A stretch of 64,000 bases of DNA from Sphingomonas sp. S1-29. Its GTDB lineage: Bacteria; Pseudomonadota; Alphaproteobacteria; Sphingomonadales; Sphingomonadaceae. Below are positions 51,950 through 60,632 of the stretch, one piece after another. The translations under genes were made by a program, and so were the position numbers. The stretch is from positions 2,353,501 to 2,417,500 of the forward strand of contig NZ_CP110678.1 in NCBI RefSeq assembly GCF_026167545.1. Reading direction: 5' to 3'. Numbering within the stretch: the stretch's first letter is position 1; every line of letters begins with the position of its first letter. A model generated the notes under the pieces. It was not told the origin of the DNA and did not search any database. It was given only the letters and a program-made list of their open reading frames with translations.

Positions 51950-51986
51950 ACTGTGTCGTTCCAGCAACAGTTGAGCTTTTGTTTCG

Positions 51987-52014
51987 CTTGCCCTGAAACC
52001 AACCCGAGTATAGG
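51987..52014 (+). promoter_or_regulatory. Candidate promoter of the OmpA-like gene
   Basis: CTTGCC (51987-51992) is followed 16 bases later by TATAGG (52009-52014), 45 bases before the ATG. This is a weak sequence match in an AT-richer intergenic stretch. Confidence 0.3.
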
Positions 52015-52058
52015 GAGTTTGCGCTGTCCGTAGTGACAACCGAGAAAGGGGATTTTTT

Positions 52059-53162
52059 ATGCGGAAGATTGCCGTAGCAGTGGCGCTTGCGTCCACCGCA
52101 CTGAGCACTCCCGTCCTGGCCCGCGATGGTGCGTGGTATGTGGGCGTAGAGGGCGGTGCAATGATCGTCGAGGACTTCGAGTTCGACCTCGCCGACACTG
52201 ACACCAACGTACTGACCACCGATTCGTCCTATGGCTGGGACGTCGATGCGATTGTCGGTTACGATTTCGGGGCGTTCCGCCTCGAGACCGAAGTCGGCTA
52301 TCGTCGCGCAAATGCCGACGCACACCAGACGACGGTCCCGCTCGCGGGTATCCCGGCTGGTAACTACGAAGGCGCAGGCGCAAATGGTCGCGCATCGGCG
52401 CTTAGCTTCATGGTCAACGGCCTTCTGGACTTCGGTCCCGACGACGGGATCCAGGGCTTCGTCGGCGGTGGTGCCGGTGTGGCACGCGTGAAGTTCGAAG
52501 ATTACGGCATCGGTGCCGTCAATCTGCTCGACGACAGCGACACCGTGTTCGCATGGCAGGCACTGGCGGGCGTCCGCGCTCCGCTGAGCGAAAATGTCGA
52601 TGTCTCGCTGAAGTATCGTTTCTTCAACGCAGACAACGTCAACGTGATCGCAAACACGGGCGCTTCGCTCGACACGCGGTTCCGTTCGCACAGCATCCTG
52701 GGCGGTCTGATCTTCAACTTCGGCGAGCCTACCCCGCCGCCGCCGCCGCCTCCCCCGCCGCCCCCGCCGCCTCCTCCCCCGCCGCCGCCTGAAGCGCCGG
52801 TCGAGCAGGTCTGCACCCCTGGGCCGTACATCGTGTTCTTCGAGTGGGATCGCTCGGACATCACGCCGGAAGCGTCGAGCATCCTCGACAACGCCGTGTC
52901 GGCCTATCAGAGCTGCGGTAACGCGCAGGTCATGCTTGCCGGTCACGCCGATAAGTCGGGTGCCGCTTCGTACAACGTCGGTCTGTCGCAGCGTCGCGCT
53001 GATGCGGTCCGTTCGTACCTGTCGGGCCGTGGTATCGCAGATACCGCGATCTCGACCGAAGCATTCGGTGAAGCACAGCCCCGCGTCGACACCGCCGATG
53101 GTGTGCGCGAGCTGCAGAACCGTCGCGTGGAAGTCACGTACGGTCCTGGCGCCGGCATGTAA
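52059..53162 (+). CDS. OmpA-family outer membrane protein with polyproline linker
   Basis: The 367-aa precursor has a signal peptide (MRKIAVAVALASTALSTPVL A), an eight-stranded OMP beta-barrel (YVGVEGGAMIVEDFEF, AIVGYDFGAFRLETEVGYRR, ALAGVRAPLSENVDVSLKYR, HSILGGLIFNFGEP), a run of about 20 prolines near residues 225-245, and a C-terminal OmpA peptidoglycan-binding domain (YIVFFEWDRSDITPEASSIL, LAGHADKSGAASYNVGLSQR, NRRVEVTYG). It bridges outer membrane and peptidoglycan. AAGGGG precedes the ATG, and two hairpins follow the stop. Confidence 0.95.
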   Translation: MRKIAVAVALASTALSTPVLARDGAWYVGVEGGAMIVEDFEFDLADTDTNVLTTDSSYGWDVDAIVGYDFGAFRLETEVGYRRANADAHQTTVPLAGIPAGNYEGAGANGRASALSFMVNGLLDFGPDDGIQGFVGGGAGVARVKFEDYGIGAVNLLDDSDTVFAWQALAGVRAPLSENVDVSLKYRFFNADNVNVIANTGASLDTRFRSHSILGGLIFNFGEPTPPPPPPPPPPPPPPPPPPPEAPVEQVCTPGPYIVFFEWDRSDITPEASSILDNAVSAYQSCGNAQVMLAGHADKSGAASYNVGLSQRRADAVRSYLSGRGIADTAISTEAFGEAQPRVDTADGVRELQNRRVEVTYGPGAGM

Positions 53163-53170
53163 TTGCCAGT

Positions 53171-53191
53171 TTCCCTGGAGTTTCCAGGGAA
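53171..53191 (+). terminator. Hairpin after ompA-like gene
   Basis: TTCCCTGG/CCAGGGAA around a short loop follows the stop by 8 bases. It lacks a T run; the next hairpin carries one. Confidence 0.4.
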
Positions 53192-53205
53192 GCGACCAGA
53201 AAATC

Positions 53206-53237
53206 GGGGAGGTCGGGCAACCGGCCTCCCCTTTTTT
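53206..53237 (+). terminator. Rho-independent terminator after the OmpA-like gene
   Basis: GGGGAGG (53206-53212) pairs with CCTCCCC (53225-53231), with an inner CGG/CCG, and is followed by TTTTTT. Confidence 0.9.
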
Positions 53238-53320
53238 GTGTTCGGGCCAGACGAAGCCGCTGCCTGCGCGGGCTTTCGTCACCCCTAGCGCTCGCCGCGC
53301 GGGCGTCGTAATGCGCGGCG

Positions 53321-54694
53321 ATGAGCACCAAGACGGTATCGGTCACCCAATCACCGCTGATCGAACACCGTTCGCAGCTGGTCGATTATTTTGCCGGCGG
53401 CGAGAAGCCCGCGACAAGCTGGCGCATCGGCACCGAGCACGAGAAATTCGTGTATCGCACCGATGATTGCCGCGCGCCGAGCTATGACGAGCCCGGCGGC
53501 ATCCGCGACCTGCTGATGGCGCTGACCGAATTCGGCTGGACCCCGGTCGAGGAAAAGGGCGTCGTCATCGCGCTGGCCGGCCCCGACGGGACGGTCAGCC
53601 TCGAGCCGGCGGGGCAGTTGGAGCTTTCGGGCGCGCCGCTGGAAAATCTCCACCAGACCTGCGCCGAGACCGGCCGCCATCTACAGCAGGTGAAGGCGGT
53701 CGGCGACAAGCTGGGCCTGGGATTCCTCGGGCTTGGCATGTGGCCCGACAAGGCGCGCGCCGACCTGCCGGTGATGCCCAAGGGCCGCTACAAGATCATG
53801 CTCAACCATATGCCGCGCGTCGGCAGCATGGGGCTCGACATGATGCTGCGCACCTGCACGATCCAGGTGAATCTCGATTATGCGACCGAAGCCGACATGG
53901 TGCAGAAATTCCGCGTCGGGCTGGCGCTGCAGCCGCTGGCGACCGCGTTGTTCGCCAATTCACCGCTAACCGAAGGCGTGCCCAACGGCATGCTGTCGTA
54001 TCGCAGCCATATCTGGTCGGACACCGACCCGCATCGCACCGGCATGCTGCCCTTCGTGTTCGAGGACGGCTTCGGTTACGAGCGCTACACCGACTATGCG
54101 CTCGATGTGCCGATGTACTTCGTCTATCGCGACGGCAGCTATATCGACGCGGCGGGTCTGAGCTTTCGCGATTTCCTGCGCGGCGAATTGTCGGTGCTGC
54201 CGGGCGAGAAGCCGACGATCGACGATTGGGCCGATCATCTGTCGACCGCCTTCCCCGAAGTGCGGCTCAAGACCTTCCTCGAGATGCGCGGCGCCGATGG
54301 CGGGCCGTGGGGGCGGATCTGCGCGCTGCCGGCGTTGTGGGTGGGGTTGCTGTACGATCAGGGTGCGCTCGATGCGGCGTGGGACCTGGTCAAGGGCTGG
54401 TCGATGGAGGACCGCGAGGCGCTGCGCAATGCGGTGCCCAAGCTCGCGCTCGATGCGCCGCTGCCCGGTGGCGGGCGGTTGCGCGACATCGCGGGGCAGG
54501 TGCTCGACATCGCGCATGCCGGGCTGGCGGCGCGCGCGCGCGGCAATGGCGCGGGGGATGACGAGACCGGGTATCTCGATCCGCTGCGCGAGATCGTTCG
54601 CAGCGGCAAGGTGCCGGCGCAGCATCTGCTCGATCGCTACAACACCGCTTGGGATGGCGATGCGTGTGCGATCTACAGCGAGAATCGGTTCTGA
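53321..54694 (+). CDS. gshA: Glutamate-cysteine ligase
   Basis: The 457-aa cytoplasmic enzyme makes gamma-glutamylcysteine, the first step of glutathione synthesis. The plant/alphaproteobacterial GshA type is shown by WRIGTEHEKFVYRTDD, GTVSLEPAGQLELSGAPLEN, LGLGMWPDKARADLPVMPKG, MLRTCTIQVNLDYATEADMV and FEDGFGYERYTDYALDVPMY. It starts at ATG 53321 (MSTKTVSVTQSPLIEHRSQL) after a gap with the preceding terminator, and a palindromic repeat follows it. Confidence 0.95.
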   Translation: MSTKTVSVTQSPLIEHRSQLVDYFAGGEKPATSWRIGTEHEKFVYRTDDCRAPSYDEPGGIRDLLMALTEFGWTPVEEKGVVIALAGPDGTVSLEPAGQLELSGAPLENLHQTCAETGRHLQQVKAVGDKLGLGFLGLGMWPDKARADLPVMPKGRYKIMLNHMPRVGSMGLDMMLRTCTIQVNLDYATEADMVQKFRVGLALQPLATALFANSPLTEGVPNGMLSYRSHIWSDTDPHRTGMLPFVFEDGFGYERYTDYALDVPMYFVYRDGSYIDAAGLSFRDFLRGELSVLPGEKPTIDDWADHLSTAFPEVRLKTFLEMRGADGGPWGRICALPALWVGLLYDQGALDAAWDLVKGWSMEDREALRNAVPKLALDAPLPGGGRLRDIAGQVLDIAHAGLAARARGNGAGDDETGYLDPLREIVRSGKVPAQHLLDRYNTAWDGDACAIYSENRF

Positions 54695-54706
54695 TCCTTC
54701 TTTCCT

Positions 54707-54825
54707 CCCCATCGAGGATGGGGAGGGGGACCGCGCAGCGGTGGAGGGGCATGGCGCGAGCGGTGCGTTTGCCGCGTTCCCCTCCACCGCCTTTGGCGGT
54801 CCCCCTCCCCACTGGGTGGGGAGGA
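54707..54825. repeat. Palindromic repeat between convergent gshA and membrane methyltransferase
   Basis: CCTCCCCATCGAGGATGGGG and CCCCTCCCCACTGGGTGGGG form the outer arms; GGACCGCGCAGCGGTGGAGG and CCTCCACCGCCTTTGGCGGT the inner. It may terminate both genes. Confidence 0.75.
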
Positions 54826-54826
54826 T

Positions 54827-56119
54827 TTAGGAGGCCTGTTTCCCCCGGACGAAGGCAAGGAAGCGCGGCACCGGCGCGTTGCGCTCCATCCAGTCCGAAT
54901 AGGCGCGATAGGCGGGGTCGGCACCGAGGTGGCGCTCCTCGGTCTTGCCGCGCCAATAATAGACGCCGCTGACGAGCCCCAGCAGGATGGTGTTGCGCGC
55001 GGCGTCGCCCAGGCTGTCGGTGGTGGTGAGGATCGGGATCGTCGACAGCCACCAGAATAAGTTCTTGCTGAGATAGGCGGGATGGCGCGTCCAGCGATAG
55101 GGGCCGTGGGTGATGATCCCGCGATGCGTGAGGTTGGAAAAGCGCAGCCCGAACGCGACCGTCGCCCAGGCATAGACCAGGGTGAGCGCGACGAGCGCGG
55201 CGCCGACTAGGCTCAGCAATAGCGGATGCCCCGCGAACCAGCCGGTCCATTCGCCGCTGCCGGGGTGATAATCGAGCGGGCCGCCCGCGCTCATCAGGAT
55301 GAAGGGCGGGTAGCAGATGAGCGCGGCCACCCAGCCGCTGGCATAGGGGTTGGCGGTGCGGATATGCGCGTCGAGCGGCCGGAGCGTGAGGATATAGCCG
55401 ACGGTCGCGAAGCCGACATCGACGACGAACATCAGTGTGATGAGCGCCATCGCCAGCGCGACCGGGTCGGCGAGCGCCTGGGCGAGGTCGAGCCGGATGA
55501 GCTGGCCATAGCCGCCCGGCAGCACGCCGAGCATGAAGGGCAGGAAGAACGCCTTCACCCCCCACGACCGCAGGTGGTTCGCAATCGCCTCGCGGTCGAT
55601 CGGCTCGTTGAGCCCCAGCGCCCAGGCGCCGAGCTGCCAGGTGCCGTCGCGCGGGTTGGTGGCGATCCGGTCGGTGAGGAAGACATAGGGGATCGAGGCG
55701 AGGAACAGCCAGGGCGCTGCGGTCTCGATACAGTCGATCGCGAAGACGTAGATGCCGCTATGGTAGAAGCGGCCGACGAAATAGATCAGCGCGATGCCCG
55801 CGAAGGTGATCCACAGCCCCGCGAGGCGGGTGAGGCTGGTGTCGATCGTTTCGCGCCACGGCCGCGGATTGGCCCAGTCGAGCCCGGTCGAGGCGTTGCG
55901 ATGGACCTTGTCGACCAGCAGCGACCACAGGATCATCGGGACCCCACAGGCGAGCAGGTTCACCAGCGCCCCATAGGGACCGTCGAGGCCGCGCCAGCGC
56001 GCAAAGCCCAGCCACAGCGCCATGCCGACCAGCCCGGCGATGCCGGTGCCGGCCGACACCGCCGATGCCGGGCGCGGATCGGCGGCAGCGCGGGGGGTGA
56101 GGGTCGCGGCCTGGTGCAT
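54827..56119 (-). CDS. Multi-span membrane protein with ICMT-like methyltransferase domain
   Basis: The 430-aa inner-membrane protein has about ten hydrophobic segments (GLVGMALWLGFARWRG, LWITFAGIALIYFVGRFYHS, FGLRF). Its C-terminal part has the isoprenylcysteine carboxyl methyltransferase-like pattern GIITHGPYRWTRHPAYLSKN then LFWWLSTIPIL, LVSGVYYWRGKTEERHLGAD and AYRAYSDWMER, the SAM-binding hairpin of small membrane methyltransferases. The substrate is unknown. ATG 56119 begins MHQAATLTPRAAADPRPASA. Confidence 0.82.
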   Translation of the reverse strand: MHQAATLTPRAAADPRPASAVSAGTGIAGLVGMALWLGFARWRGLDGPYGALVNLLACGVPMILWSLLVDKVHRNASTGLDWANPRPWRETIDTSLTRLAGLWITFAGIALIYFVGRFYHSGIYVFAIDCIETAAPWLFLASIPYVFLTDRIATNPRDGTWQLGAWALGLNEPIDREAIANHLRSWGVKAFFLPFMLGVLPGGYGQLIRLDLAQALADPVALAMALITLMFVVDVGFATVGYILTLRPLDAHIRTANPYASGWVAALICYPPFILMSAGGPLDYHPGSGEWTGWFAGHPLLLSLVGAALVALTLVYAWATVAFGLRFSNLTHRGIITHGPYRWTRHPAYLSKNLFWWLSTIPILTTTDSLGDAARNTILLGLVSGVYYWRGKTEERHLGADPAYRAYSDWMERNAPVPRFLAFVRGKQAS

Positions 56120-56223
56120 CGCGCGGGGATAGCGGGGGAATGGTAAGGAACGGGTGAAGGCCGCGCGTTGCGCTTGCCCAGCGTGCCGATTCCCCGCCTT
56201 TGGCGCGGAGAACGAGCAATGCT

Positions 56224-56863
56224 TTCCTCCCCCGCCAGGGGGAGGTGGCGGGCGCGTAGCCGCCGTCGGAGGGGGCGGATGGGGGGCGGTTGGTGGTTTG
56301 CGGTGGTTCGGGTTGCGGGGGGCATGGGTTGGGGGTGCCCTTGCTAGCGTGTCGCTTTCCGCCCCCTCCGTCAGCCTTTGGCTGCCACCTCCCCCTGGCG
56401 GGGGAGGATGGGGAGGGTTTGCGGATCGTTGGGCGAAAGTCGGGGCGTCTTCCTCCCCCGCCAGGGGGAGGTGGCGGTCGCGCTAGCGGCCGTCGGAGGG
56501 GGCGGATGGGGGCGGTTGGTGGTTTGCGGTGGTTCGGGTTGCGGGGGGGCATGGGTTGGGGGTGCCACTGCTAGCGTGTCGCTTTCCGCCCCCTCCGTCA
56601 GCCTTCGGCTGCCACCTCCCCCTGGCGGGGGAGGATGGATGGGTTTGCGGATCGTTGGGCGAAAGTCGGGGCGTATTCCTCCCCCGCCAGGGGGAGGTGG
56701 CGGGCGCGCTAGCGGCCGTCGGAGGGGGCGGATGGGGGCGGTTGGTGGTTTGCGGTGGTTCGGGTTGCGGGGGGGCATGGGTTGGGGGTGCCATCGCTAG
56801 CGTGTCGCTTTCCGCCCCCTCCGTCAGCCTTGGCTGCCACCTCCCCCTGGCGGGGGAGGATCA
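56224..56863. repeat. Second tandem array of family B palindromic repeats
   Basis: Units of about 226 bases begin near 56224, 56450 and 56676. Each has arms CCTCCCCCGCCAGGGGGAGG and CCTCCCCCTGGCGGGGGAGG with central GGTTGGTGGTTTGCGGTGGT and a repeated GCTAGCGTGTCGCTTTCCGC. The interval 56120-56934 has no gene. Confidence 0.88.
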
Positions 56864-56934
56864 AAGGGCTTTACGTTGCGGCACGGGGGCGCTTTACTGG
56901 GCGTTTAGTCCGTTCCCCACTTCCGAAAGCATCT

Positions 56935-58842
56935 ATGCCCCGTAGCCTCGCGTTCGCCGCCCTGTTGCTCGCCACCACCGCCGCCTCGGCGCAGGTGCAG
57001 AACACCGCGCCCCAGCCGTTGCCGATCGAACAGACGGTGCCCACCGCGCGCGACGTCGATTATCCCGGCGTCATCAAGCTGGTGGTCGATGCGACCGATA
57101 TCGAGCGCGCGATCTTCCGGGTGAAGGAGACGATCCCGGTGGCCGAGGCGGGGCGGATGACGTTGCTGATGCCCGAGTGGCTGCCGGGCAACCATGCGCC
57201 GCGCGGGCAGATCGAGAAGCTTGCGGGGCTCAAGATCACCGCGGGCGGGCGCGTGGTGCGCTGGACGCGCGATCTGGTGAACCCCTATGCCTTCCACATC
57301 GACGTGCCGCAGGGTGCGCGGCAGATCGATGCCGAGTTCGAGTTCCTGTCGGCGACCAAGCCCGACCAGGGGCGGATCGTGATGACCCCGGCGATGCTGA
57401 ACCTGCAATGGGAATCGGTGAGCCTCTATCCCGCGGGCTATTTCACCCGGCGGATCCCGATCCAGGCGACGGTGAAATATCCCGCCGGCTGGTCGGCGGC
57501 GTCGGGACTGCCTTCGACCAAGAGCGGCTCGACCTATGCCTACCAGCAGACCAGCTACGAGACGCTGCAGGATTCGCCGGTGTTCGCGGGCGCGCATTAC
57601 AAGGAATGGAAGCTTACCGATCGCGTCGACCTCAACGTCTTCGCCGACACGCCCGAGGAGCTGGTGGCGACGCCCGAGCAGATCGCATCGCATCGTCGGC
57701 TCGCCGAGCAGGCGGTAAAGCTGTTCGGCGCGCAGCATTACGATCGCTATGAGTTCCTGCTGGCGATCACCGACAAGATGGGCGGGATCGGGCTCGAGCA
57801 TCATCGCAGCTCGGAGAACGGCGTGACGCCGGGCTATTTCACCGAATGGGACAAGGGGCCGGGCCGCCGCAACCTGTTGCCGCACGAAATGGTGCACAGC
57901 TGGAACGGCAAATATCGCCGCGGCGCCGACCTGTTCACCCCCGATTTCGCGACGCCGATGCGCAATTCGCTATTGTGGGTGTATGAAGGCCAGACCCAAT
58001 TCTGGGGCTATATGCTCCAGGCGCGCTCGGGGATCGTCTCGAAACAGGACACGCTCGACATGCTGGCGTCGATCGGCGCGTCGCTCGACAACCGGCCGGG
58101 GCGCGAATGGCGGCCGGTGGGCGATACCGTCAACGACCCGATCATCTCGGCGCGCCGCCCCAAGGGCTGGGTGAGCTGGCAGCGCAGCGAGGATTATTAC
58201 AACGAAGGGCTGCTGATCTGGCTCGAGGTCGATTCGATGCTTCGCAAGCAGTCGGGCGGCCGCAAATCGATGGACGATTTCGCCAAGGCATTCTTCGGGA
58301 TGAACGACGGCGACTGGGGGGTGCTGCCCTACACCTTCGAGGAACTGGTCACGACGCTGAACGGCGTGCAGCCCTATGACTGGGCGAGCTTCCTCAACAC
58401 GCGGCTGACCGAACTCGGCGAACGCGCGCCCTTGGCCGGGTTCGAGGCCAATGGCTATCGCATCGTCTATACCGAGGAGCCGACCGCGTATCTCAAGACG
58501 CAGGAAGCCGGCGGGACGCTCGACCTGACCTATTCGCTGGGGATGGCGATCGGCAAGGAAGGCAAGGTTTCGGGGGTGAAGTGGGACGGCCCGGCGTTCG
58601 GCGCCGACATCGATGTCGATACCGAGATCGTCGCGGTCAATGGCGCGGCCTATACCCCCGCGCGGCTCAAGGCGGCGGTGACCGCCAACAAGGGCGGCAG
58701 GGCACCGATCAAGCTGACGCTCAAGGACGGCGACGGCTTCCGCGAGGCGGTGCTCGATTATCGTGGTGGCCATCGCTATCCGCGGCTCGAAAAGATCGGC
58801 AGCGGCGAAGCCGGGCTCGATCGGCTGCTGGCGGCGCGCTGA
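56935..58842 (+). CDS. Exported M61-family metallopeptidase with PDZ domain
   Basis: The 635-aa protein has a signal peptide (MPRSLAFAALLLATTAASAQ) and belongs to the M61 (glycyl aminopeptidase-like) family: LMPEWLPGNHAPRGQIEKLA, YEFLLAITDKMGGIGLEHHR, the zinc motif PHEMVHSWNGKYRRGADLF with the HEMVH pair, and LLWVYEGQTQFWGYMLQ with the downstream Glu. A PDZ-like domain lies near the C-terminus (GADIDVDTEIVAVNGAAYTP). It acts in the periplasm. ATG 56935 is chosen over the long repeat-derived upstream frame. Confidence 0.93.
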   Translation: MPRSLAFAALLLATTAASAQVQNTAPQPLPIEQTVPTARDVDYPGVIKLVVDATDIERAIFRVKETIPVAEAGRMTLLMPEWLPGNHAPRGQIEKLAGLKITAGGRVVRWTRDLVNPYAFHIDVPQGARQIDAEFEFLSATKPDQGRIVMTPAMLNLQWESVSLYPAGYFTRRIPIQATVKYPAGWSAASGLPSTKSGSTYAYQQTSYETLQDSPVFAGAHYKEWKLTDRVDLNVFADTPEELVATPEQIASHRRLAEQAVKLFGAQHYDRYEFLLAITDKMGGIGLEHHRSSENGVTPGYFTEWDKGPGRRNLLPHEMVHSWNGKYRRGADLFTPDFATPMRNSLLWVYEGQTQFWGYMLQARSGIVSKQDTLDMLASIGASLDNRPGREWRPVGDTVNDPIISARRPKGWVSWQRSEDYYNEGLLIWLEVDSMLRKQSGGRKSMDDFAKAFFGMNDGDWGVLPYTFEELVTTLNGVQPYDWASFLNTRLTELGERAPLAGFEANGYRIVYTEEPTAYLKTQEAGGTLDLTYSLGMAIGKEGKVSGVKWDGPAFGADIDVDTEIVAVNGAAYTPARLKAAVTANKGGRAPIKLTLKDGDGFREAVLDYRGGHRYPRLEKIGSGEAGLDRLLAAR

Positions 58843-58953
58843 CTGCGACCATTGTCGGCACTTGCCACCGCGCGCTTGTCGCAGCATGGGAACGGCAGGC
58901 GGGGTTGGGCGCACGCCGGTGAAAAACCGAGATACTGAACAAGGAAGCAATGC

Positions 58954-59535
58954 ATGCGCATCGATATGGTGCCGGTCGGCAAGAACCCACCGGACGACCT
59001 GAACGTCATCATCGAGGTTCCCACCGGCGGCGAGCCGGTGAAATATGAGTTCGACAAGGCCAGCGGCGCGTTGTTCGTCGACCGCATCCTGCACACGCCG
59101 ATGCGCTATCCGGCGAATTACGGCTTCGTCCCGCATACGCTGAGCCCCGATGGCGATCCGCTCGATGCGCTGGTGATCGCGCGCTCGCCCTTCATCCCCG
59201 GCTGCGTCGTGCGCGCGCGGCCGATCGCGGTGCTGAACCTTGAGGACGAGGCCGGCGGCGACGAGAAGCTGGTCTGCGTCCCGGTCGATTCGACCTTCCC
59301 TTATTATTCGAACGTCAACGAACGCGCCGACATGCCCGAGATCGTGTTCGAGCAGATCGAGCATTTCTTCACCCACTACAAAGACCTCGAAAAGAAGAAG
59401 TGGGTCCGCGTCGGGGTGTGGGGCGATGCCGACGAGGCCAAGCGCATCACCGTCGAGGCGATCGAACGCTATGAAGCGGCCAAGGCCAAGGGCCAGGAGC
59501 CGATGAACCACGACGTGGCCGGCCGCGAGGGCTGA
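58954..59535 (+). CDS. ppa: Inorganic pyrophosphatase
   Basis: The 193-aa family I enzyme hydrolyses PPi to phosphate. It has VIIEVPTGGEPVKYEFDKAS, LHTPMRYPANYGFVPHTLSP, the metal-binding DGDPLDALVIARSPF, and VNERADMPEIVFEQIEHFFT. It starts at ATG 58954 (MRIDMVPVGKNPPDDLNVII) after AAGGAAG. A strong hairpin lies between it and the convergent EamA gene. Confidence 0.97.
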   Translation: MRIDMVPVGKNPPDDLNVIIEVPTGGEPVKYEFDKASGALFVDRILHTPMRYPANYGFVPHTLSPDGDPLDALVIARSPFIPGCVVRARPIAVLNLEDEAGGDEKLVCVPVDSTFPYYSNVNERADMPEIVFEQIEHFFTHYKDLEKKKWVRVGVWGDADEAKRITVEAIERYEAAKAKGQEPMNHDVAGREG

Positions 59536-59554
59536 GCCGACCCGCCTGTGGTTG

Positions 59555-59596
59555 CGACAAACCCCGTCGGCGCACACGCGTCGGCGGGGTTTGTCG
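59555..59596. terminator. Strong bidirectional hairpin between ppa and EamA genes
   Basis: CGACAAACCCCG at 59555 pairs perfectly with CGGGGTTTGTCG ending at 59596; the inner TCGGCG repeats on both sides. A U-rich tail is weak, so a bidirectional intrinsic terminator is likely but not certain. Confidence 0.65.
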
Positions 59597-59605
59597 TTCG
59601 GGGCG

Positions 59606-60508
59606 TCAGGCGATCGCGCTTTCGACGACGGGCTCGGCGATCGGCGGGCGCGCGCGGGCGGCGAGGATGCAGCCCGCGACGATCAGCAGCGTGCCGGCGA
59701 GCGTGGTCCAGGTCACCGCTTCGCCGAAGAACAGCCAGCCGCAAATCGCCGCCCAGACGAAGGCGGTATATTCGACCGGGATGAGCAACTGCGCCTCGGC
59801 GCGCGCATAGGCCCAGCCCATCGCGATCAGCGAGAGCACCGCCAGCACGCCGGCGCCAAGGATCGCGGGCCAGTCGGTCGCGCGCGGCGCGTCGAGCAGC
59901 CAGGGCGCCGCGAGCGCGAGCACGGTGAGCACCGTCAGCGTCTGGAAGAAGCCGATCTCGAGCGGGCGCGCGATCAGCGCCTGCTTGCGCGCGAGGATGA
60001 GGTTGTAGGCAAACAGCACCGCCGACAGCAGCACCGCGCCCACCCCCCACAAGGCTTCAGGGTCATAGCTGCCCGACAGCCGCCCGGCGAGGATCACCGC
60101 CACCCCGGCCAGCGCGATCACCGACGACACGATCGCCGCGCGGCCGACCGTCTCGCCGAGCAGCAACGCCGCCAAATACAGCGCGATCAGCGGTGCGATG
60201 AACGACAGCGCGATCGCCTCGGCGATCGGCAGCACGCCGATCGAATAGAAGAACAACAGCGACATGAAGGTGACGACCACCCCGCGCCAGGCGTGCAGCC
60301 GCAGCGCCGCGCGCCCGGGCATCGTCGGCCGCGACAGCCCCCACGCCGTCCCGGCGATCACCGCACCGGCAAGATTGCGCCACGCGACCGCCGAATAGAC
60401 GCCGATGCCGAGCACCAGCCCCTTCATGATGACGTCCATCACCGAATAGGTCGCGACGCCCAGGCACGCGACGAGGAAGGCGGCGATGGCGGGGGTCGGG
60501 CGGGGCAT
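59606..60508 (-). CDS. EamA/DMT family transporter
   Basis: The 300-aa inner-membrane protein has ten transmembrane segments in two repeats of the EamA type (AIAAFLVACLGVATYSVMDV, ALSFIAPLIALYLAALLLGE, AIVSSVIALAGVAVILAG, then LLIPVEYTAFVWAAICGWLF). The substrate is not apparent; relatives move metabolites or amino acids out of the cell. It is convergent with ppa and divergent from the DUF2254 gene. Confidence 0.93.
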   Translation of the reverse strand: MPRPTPAIAAFLVACLGVATYSVMDVIMKGLVLGIGVYSAVAWRNLAGAVIAGTAWGLSRPTMPGRAALRLHAWRGVVVTFMSLLFFYSIGVLPIAEAIALSFIAPLIALYLAALLLGETVGRAAIVSSVIALAGVAVILAGRLSGSYDPEALWGVGAVLLSAVLFAYNLILARKQALIARPLEIGFFQTLTVLTVLALAAPWLLDAPRATDWPAILGAGVLAVLSLIAMGWAYARAEAQLLIPVEYTAFVWAAICGWLFFGEAVTWTTLAGTLLIVAGCILAARARPPIAEPVVESAIA

Positions 60509-60632
60509 GGGCGTGGGCTTAGCGGGGGGGCAGGGGCGGCGCCAGCGGGCGAGCGGGGGCTGCGCAAAAGCTGCGCGTCAGGCGGGCGAACATCTGCCAG
60601 AGAGGGCCTGGGCGATGTAAGCGGAGGGCAAT

